Shown one piece after another: positions 7,422 to 9,422 of a DNA stretch of 9,422 bases (within the stretch, counting starts at the first letter, position 1; each line of letters starts with the position of its first letter). The notes under the pieces are model-generated. The model saw only the letters and a list, made by a program, of their open reading frames with translations, was not told the origin of the DNA and did no database searches. Both the position numbers and the translations under genes were made by a program. Source of the DNA: EX4572-165 sp964581795 (lineage in GTDB: Archaea; Thermoplasmatota; E2; DHVEG-1); NCBI GenBank assembly GCA_964581795.1, contig CAZOPW010000066.1:1-9422 (forward strand), in the 5' to 3' direction.

Positions 7422-7430
7422 GCAAGGACG

Positions 7431-7458
7431 TTATTTTTCTTTTAATCTAACTTTTTTT
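7431..7458 (+). terminator. T-rich tract that could end the OPT-PqqD transcript
   Basis: Ten bases past the PqqD-like stop codon the plus strand runs into T clusters: five T (7434-7438 region), four T, and then seven T (7452-7458). Archaeal RNA polymerase often stops at such tracts without a hairpin. The same bases encode the Lys-rich C-terminus of Dph6 on the other strand, so the T content may simply reflect Lys codons. Confidence 0.35.
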
Positions 7459-8102
7459 ACTAAAACTACTCCATGATCTCTTTTCCATTGTTTTTCTGTT
7501 TCAAGTAACTCTATTCTTTTTTGGAAAAGTGGACCGTCAACAACAAGGGTTTCGTATTCTCCTCCTTCTCCTGCGATATTAATCTGTTTTGTTTGATGTA
7601 ACAGTTTGAGTTGTTCATAGGTATCTTGATTAATTGTTTTTCCAAGCCATGTTTCATTGAATCCATCTGCAAAGATTCCAACGATTCGAATGTCAAATTC
7701 TGCTTGAATCATATCTTGTAATAACAATGCTTGATTTTTATGCCATAATGGCGTAAATGATTTCAAATTAAGATCATAGCAGACCTGTTCAATTCGAGTT
7801 CGCTGATATTCTGAAGCGATAGCACCGCTGATTACTCCTTCTATTTCAAGAGAGGATAGTACTTCTTTTAAGGTAGTGAGTTCTTCTTCTTTTTTTCCTT
7901 TTGTTGTTTTCGAAATTAAGGGCATATTTAGTGCTTCAGCGATGCTTTTTGTTAAATGAATATTAACTGAATGATACATCCATGAGTCTTTGTTTTCTGG
8001 ATTAATGGTTACTAGGTGAGTGATGTCCCAACCATATTGTTGAGCGATGTATAGTGCAAAGAGTGAATCTTTTCCTCCGGAAAATAAGGCAGCTACTTTC
8101 AT
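7431..8102 (-). CDS. dph6: Diphthine--ammonia ligase (Dph6-type ATP pyrophosphatase)
   Basis: This PP-loop ATPase is predicted to make the last step of diphthamide synthesis, amidating diphthine on the conserved histidine of elongation factor 2 with ATP and ammonia. Numbered from MKVAALF, the 223-residue protein has the PP-loop SGGKDS at 8-13, the conserved SGAIASEYQRTRIE at 92-105, TPLW at 117-120, and GEGGEYETLVVDGPLF at 178-193. These are the hallmarks of the short archaeal Dph6 form without the eukaryotic C-terminal RidA-like domains. The start at 8102 is chosen because the family begins directly with MKVAxLFSGGKDS; longer reading from 8138 adds twelve residues of no known similarity. No strong ribosome-binding site is visible, so a leaderless or near-leaderless mRNA is likely. 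The gene is convergent with the PqqD-like gene (9-bp gap) and divergent from the phosphorylase. Confidence 0.94.
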   Translation of the reverse strand: MKVAALFSGGKDSLFALYIAQQYGWDITHLVTINPENKDSWMYHSVNIHLTKSIAEALNMPLISKTTKGKKEEELTTLKEVLSSLEIEGVISGAIASEYQRTRIEQVCYDLNLKSFTPLWHKNQALLLQDMIQAEFDIRIVGIFADGFNETWLGKTINQDTYEQLKLLHQTKQINIAGEGGEYETLVVDGPLFQKRIELLETEKQWKRDHGVVLVKKVRLKEK

Positions 8103-8120
8103 AATGCCAGCTCGATATGT

Positions 8121-8143
8121 CTTTAAGCACATAAACATTTATG
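8121..8143. promoter_or_regulatory. Divergent promoter region with a palindromic TATA-like element
   Basis: The inverted repeat CATAAA-CA-TTTATG (8130-8143) lies in the 83-bp gap between dph6 and the phosphorylase gene. Read rightward, its TTTATG half could place a start near 8162-8165, about 22 bases before the phosphorylase ATG. Read leftward, it or the TTAAAG-type element at 8121-8127 could place a start close to the dph6 ATG at 8102. Use in both directions is inference. Confidence 0.4.
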
Positions 8144-8173
8144 GGCAATTACTTGATGCTTTGTTGGTAAAGC

Positions 8174-8182
8174 GGATGTGAT
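8174..8182 (+). promoter_or_regulatory. Extended Shine-Dalgarno site of the phosphorylase gene
   Basis: GGATGTGAT matches eight of nine bases of GGAGGTGAT, the complement of the usual archaeal 16S 3' tail. It ends three bases before the ATG at 8186, the normal geometry for this long register. It fixes the start of the downstream gene. Confidence 0.6.
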
Positions 8183-8185
8183 TAG

Positions 8186-8950
8186 ATGAAGATTGGTATT
8201 ATTTGTGGCCATCAAATCAATGGATTATTTCCGAAAAGTGAAAAAATCTCTGTTGACACTGCATTTGGAAGTGTTCAGTTGATTCATGGTCAATTATCAA
8301 ATCATCAGTGTTTTCTTTTGAATCGCCATGGAGAGAATTCAAACCTTCCGCCACACAATGTTCAGTATAAAGCAAATATTCAGGCGTTAGCTGCATCTCA
8401 TGTTGATTGTGTGTTGTCTGTTGGAACGGTTGGATCGATGAATACCGATATCATTCCAGGTGATTTTGTTATTCCTCATGATTTTTTTGATGCTACAAAG
8501 GCCCGGTCTTTATCTTTTTTTGATGAAAAAAGGGTTCATGTTGATATGACCGAACCTTTCTGTCCAGAATTAAGAAAAAAATTGTTTGAAACCTGTGAAA
8601 AACAAGATGGAATACGTGTTCATCGTAATGGTATTTATGTAACAACTGAAGGTCCAAGATTGGAAACAGTAAGTGAAATCAGATTCTTTGCAACTATTGG
8701 TGAAATCGTTGGTATGACTCTTGTGCCAGAAGTTGTGCTTTCTCGTGAGAAAGGATTTTGTTTTGCTTCGCTTTGTCTTGTCTGTAATATGGCTGCAGGG
8801 TTGCAACGTAGATTATCAGTTGATGATATAAAACGAGTGTATGCTAAAAATGAATCAAGACTAGCAGATCTGTTAAGAGGTACCATTTCTTCTCTTTCAA
8901 AAGAGCGTGATTGTATTTGTAAACAAAAACAAAAGGATGCATTGTTATGA
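8186..8950 (+). CDS. MTAP/MTIP-family purine nucleoside phosphorylase
   Basis: This 254-residue protein belongs to the PNP/MTAP family of trimeric nucleoside phosphorylases. Family landmarks are RHG (47-49), LPPHNVQYKANIQAL (54-68), SVGTVGSMN (78-86), PGDFVIPHDFFDAT (91-104), TEGPRLETVSEIRFF (154-168), GMTLVPEVVLSRE (176-188), and CNMAAGL (200-206). Asn201, where adenine-specific MTAP has Asp, suggests a 6-oxopurine such as methylthioinosine, inosine or guanosine; the TEGPRLET...NxAAG pattern resembles bacterial and archaeal MTIP. It would then act in methylthioadenosine or purine salvage. Odd points: the N-terminal Gly-rich phosphate loop (normally GGSG or GGTG) reads CGHQ (7-10), RHG is not followed by the usual GxH, and there are ten cysteines. 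The start is fixed by GGATGTGAT. Its TGA overlaps the archease ATG. Substrate and even activity are uncertain. Confidence 0.85.
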   Translation: MKIGIICGHQINGLFPKSEKISVDTAFGSVQLIHGQLSNHQCFLLNRHGENSNLPPHNVQYKANIQALAASHVDCVLSVGTVGSMNTDIIPGDFVIPHDFFDATKARSLSFFDEKRVHVDMTEPFCPELRKKLFETCEKQDGIRVHRNGIYVTTEGPRLETVSEIRFFATIGEIVGMTLVPEVVLSREKGFCFASLCLVCNMAAGLQRRLSVDDIKRVYAKNESRLADLLRGTISSLSKERDCICKQKQKDALL

Positions 8951-9363
8951 AGGATTATGAACTGATTGATCATACTGCTGATATCGGAGTGAAAGCGTTT
9001 GGGAAGGATTTGTCTGAAGCGTTCACTAATGCTGCAAAAGCAATGTTTGATATTATCACTGATTCTTCTAATATTAAAGGAAAGGGGGAGTATCAGATAG
9101 ATCTTTCTGCTGATGATTTAGAACAGTTACTAGTTGATTGGCTTGATGAACTTTTGTTTTTGCAGGGTGCTGAAAATCTTGTTTTCGGTGAATTTGAGGT
9201 ACGTGTTAATGAAGAATCGTGTTCTCTTTCTGCAACGGTTTCTGGTGAGGAATTTGATACTGAAAAACATAAGATTGGAATGGAAATTAAAGCGGTAACA
9301 TATCATATGCTTGAAGTTGAAAAAAACGATCCGTGTTATGTAAAAGTTTTATTTGATATTTAA
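8947..9363 (+). CDS. Archease (activator of the RtcB tRNA ligase)
   Basis: Archease helps RtcB, the GTP-dependent RNA ligase that joins tRNA halves after intron removal and repairs broken RNA; it speeds guanylylation and multiple turnover. The 138-residue length is typical. The family signature DHTADIGVKAFG spans 8-19, with metal-binding Asp8 and Asp12. LLVDWLDELLF (about 61-72), HKIGMEIKAVTYHMLEV (about 107-123) and the terminal VLFDI follow; Asp137 completes the metal site in known structures. The ATG shares bases with the phosphorylase stop (ATGA), with AAGG about nine bases upstream, so translation is coupled. RtcB is not in the window; it may lie beyond the right edge or elsewhere. Nothing is truncated. 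Confidence 0.96.
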   Translation: MKDYELIDHTADIGVKAFGKDLSEAFTNAAKAMFDIITDSSNIKGKGEYQIDLSADDLEQLLVDWLDELLFLQGAENLVFGEFEVRVNEESCSLSATVSGEEFDTEKHKIGMEIKAVTYHMLEVEKNDPCYVKVLFDI

Positions 9364-9388
9364 CTCAGTCATTTTTAAGCATTAGGCT

Positions 9389-9420
9389 CCTATAGGTATG
9401 ATTGTTTTCATTAATTTTTT
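9389..9420 (+). terminator. Possible terminator after archease
   Basis: An 8-bp palindrome CCTATAGG (9389-9396) is followed by TTTT at 9405-9408 and six T at 9415-9420. Such T-runs commonly end archaeal transcripts. The window ends here, so a promoter for the next gene cannot be ruled out. Confidence 0.3.
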
Positions 9421-9422
9421 AA

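Noticed and set aside
8103..8138. Longer N-terminus for Dph6 (start at 8138)
   Set aside because: The family begins directly with the PP-loop strand; the extra twelve residues resemble nothing known and would take in part of the divergent promoter.
8635..8973. 112-residue open frame on the minus strand
   Set aside because: It lies antisense to the well-supported phosphorylase and archease genes, has no recognisable motif and a low-complexity composition.
1..9422. CRISPR array, insertion sequence or prophage remnants
   Set aside because: No regularly spaced repeats, transposase or integrase genes, or long terminal inverted repeats were seen; all coding space is taken by conserved families.

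Overview
The window is a compact, AT-rich stretch of an archaeal chromosome. The best evidence is a class-1 release factor of the aRF1/eRF1 type (NIKS, YxCxxxF and GGQ motifs), a diphthamide ligase (Dph6), archease, a CPSF-type beta-CASP nuclease, and promoters that look like archaeal TATA boxes. Several ribosome-binding sites read GTGAT or GGATGTGAT, matching a 16S rRNA tail of the form AUCACCUCCU. The lineage cannot be fixed from the sequence; a low-GC euryarchaeote-type genome (Thermoplasmatota or similar) is a guess.

Layout. Positions 155-2235 hold a translationally coupled pair: a slipin/stomatin-type SPFH membrane protein and a full-length NfeD membrane serine protease. Positions 2284-3525 encode a KH-less CPSF-like metallo-beta-lactamase/beta-CASP RNase. 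After an intergenic hairpin comes aRF1 (3647-4897), followed by a perfect all-A/T hairpin. A strong TATA box with an overlapping dyad precedes an OPT-family transporter (5039-7078). Its 3' end overlaps a small PqqD-like protein (7068-7421). Nine bases further on, the convergent minus-strand dph6 gene ends (8102-7431). An 83-bp divergent promoter region separates dph6 from a coupled pair on the plus strand: an MTAP/MTIP-family nucleoside phosphorylase (8186-8950) and archease (8947-9363). No gap between genes exceeds 154 bases.

Functional picture. Three themes appear: membrane-protein quality control (slipin plus NfeD); translation and RNA metabolism (RNase, aRF1, Dph6 acting on EF-2, archease acting on the RtcB ligase); and small-molecule handling (peptide-type transporter, nucleoside salvage). 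Most genes are conserved housekeeping families. The least ordinary arrangement is the OPT transporter fused at the transcript level to a PqqD-like protein, a fold that elsewhere binds peptides (the RiPP recognition element), with no radical SAM enzyme or precursor peptide visible. A second oddity is the nucleoside phosphorylase, which keeps its purine-site residues but has lost the usual N-terminal Gly-rich phosphate loop. I found no mobile elements, CRISPR arrays, tRNA or rRNA genes.
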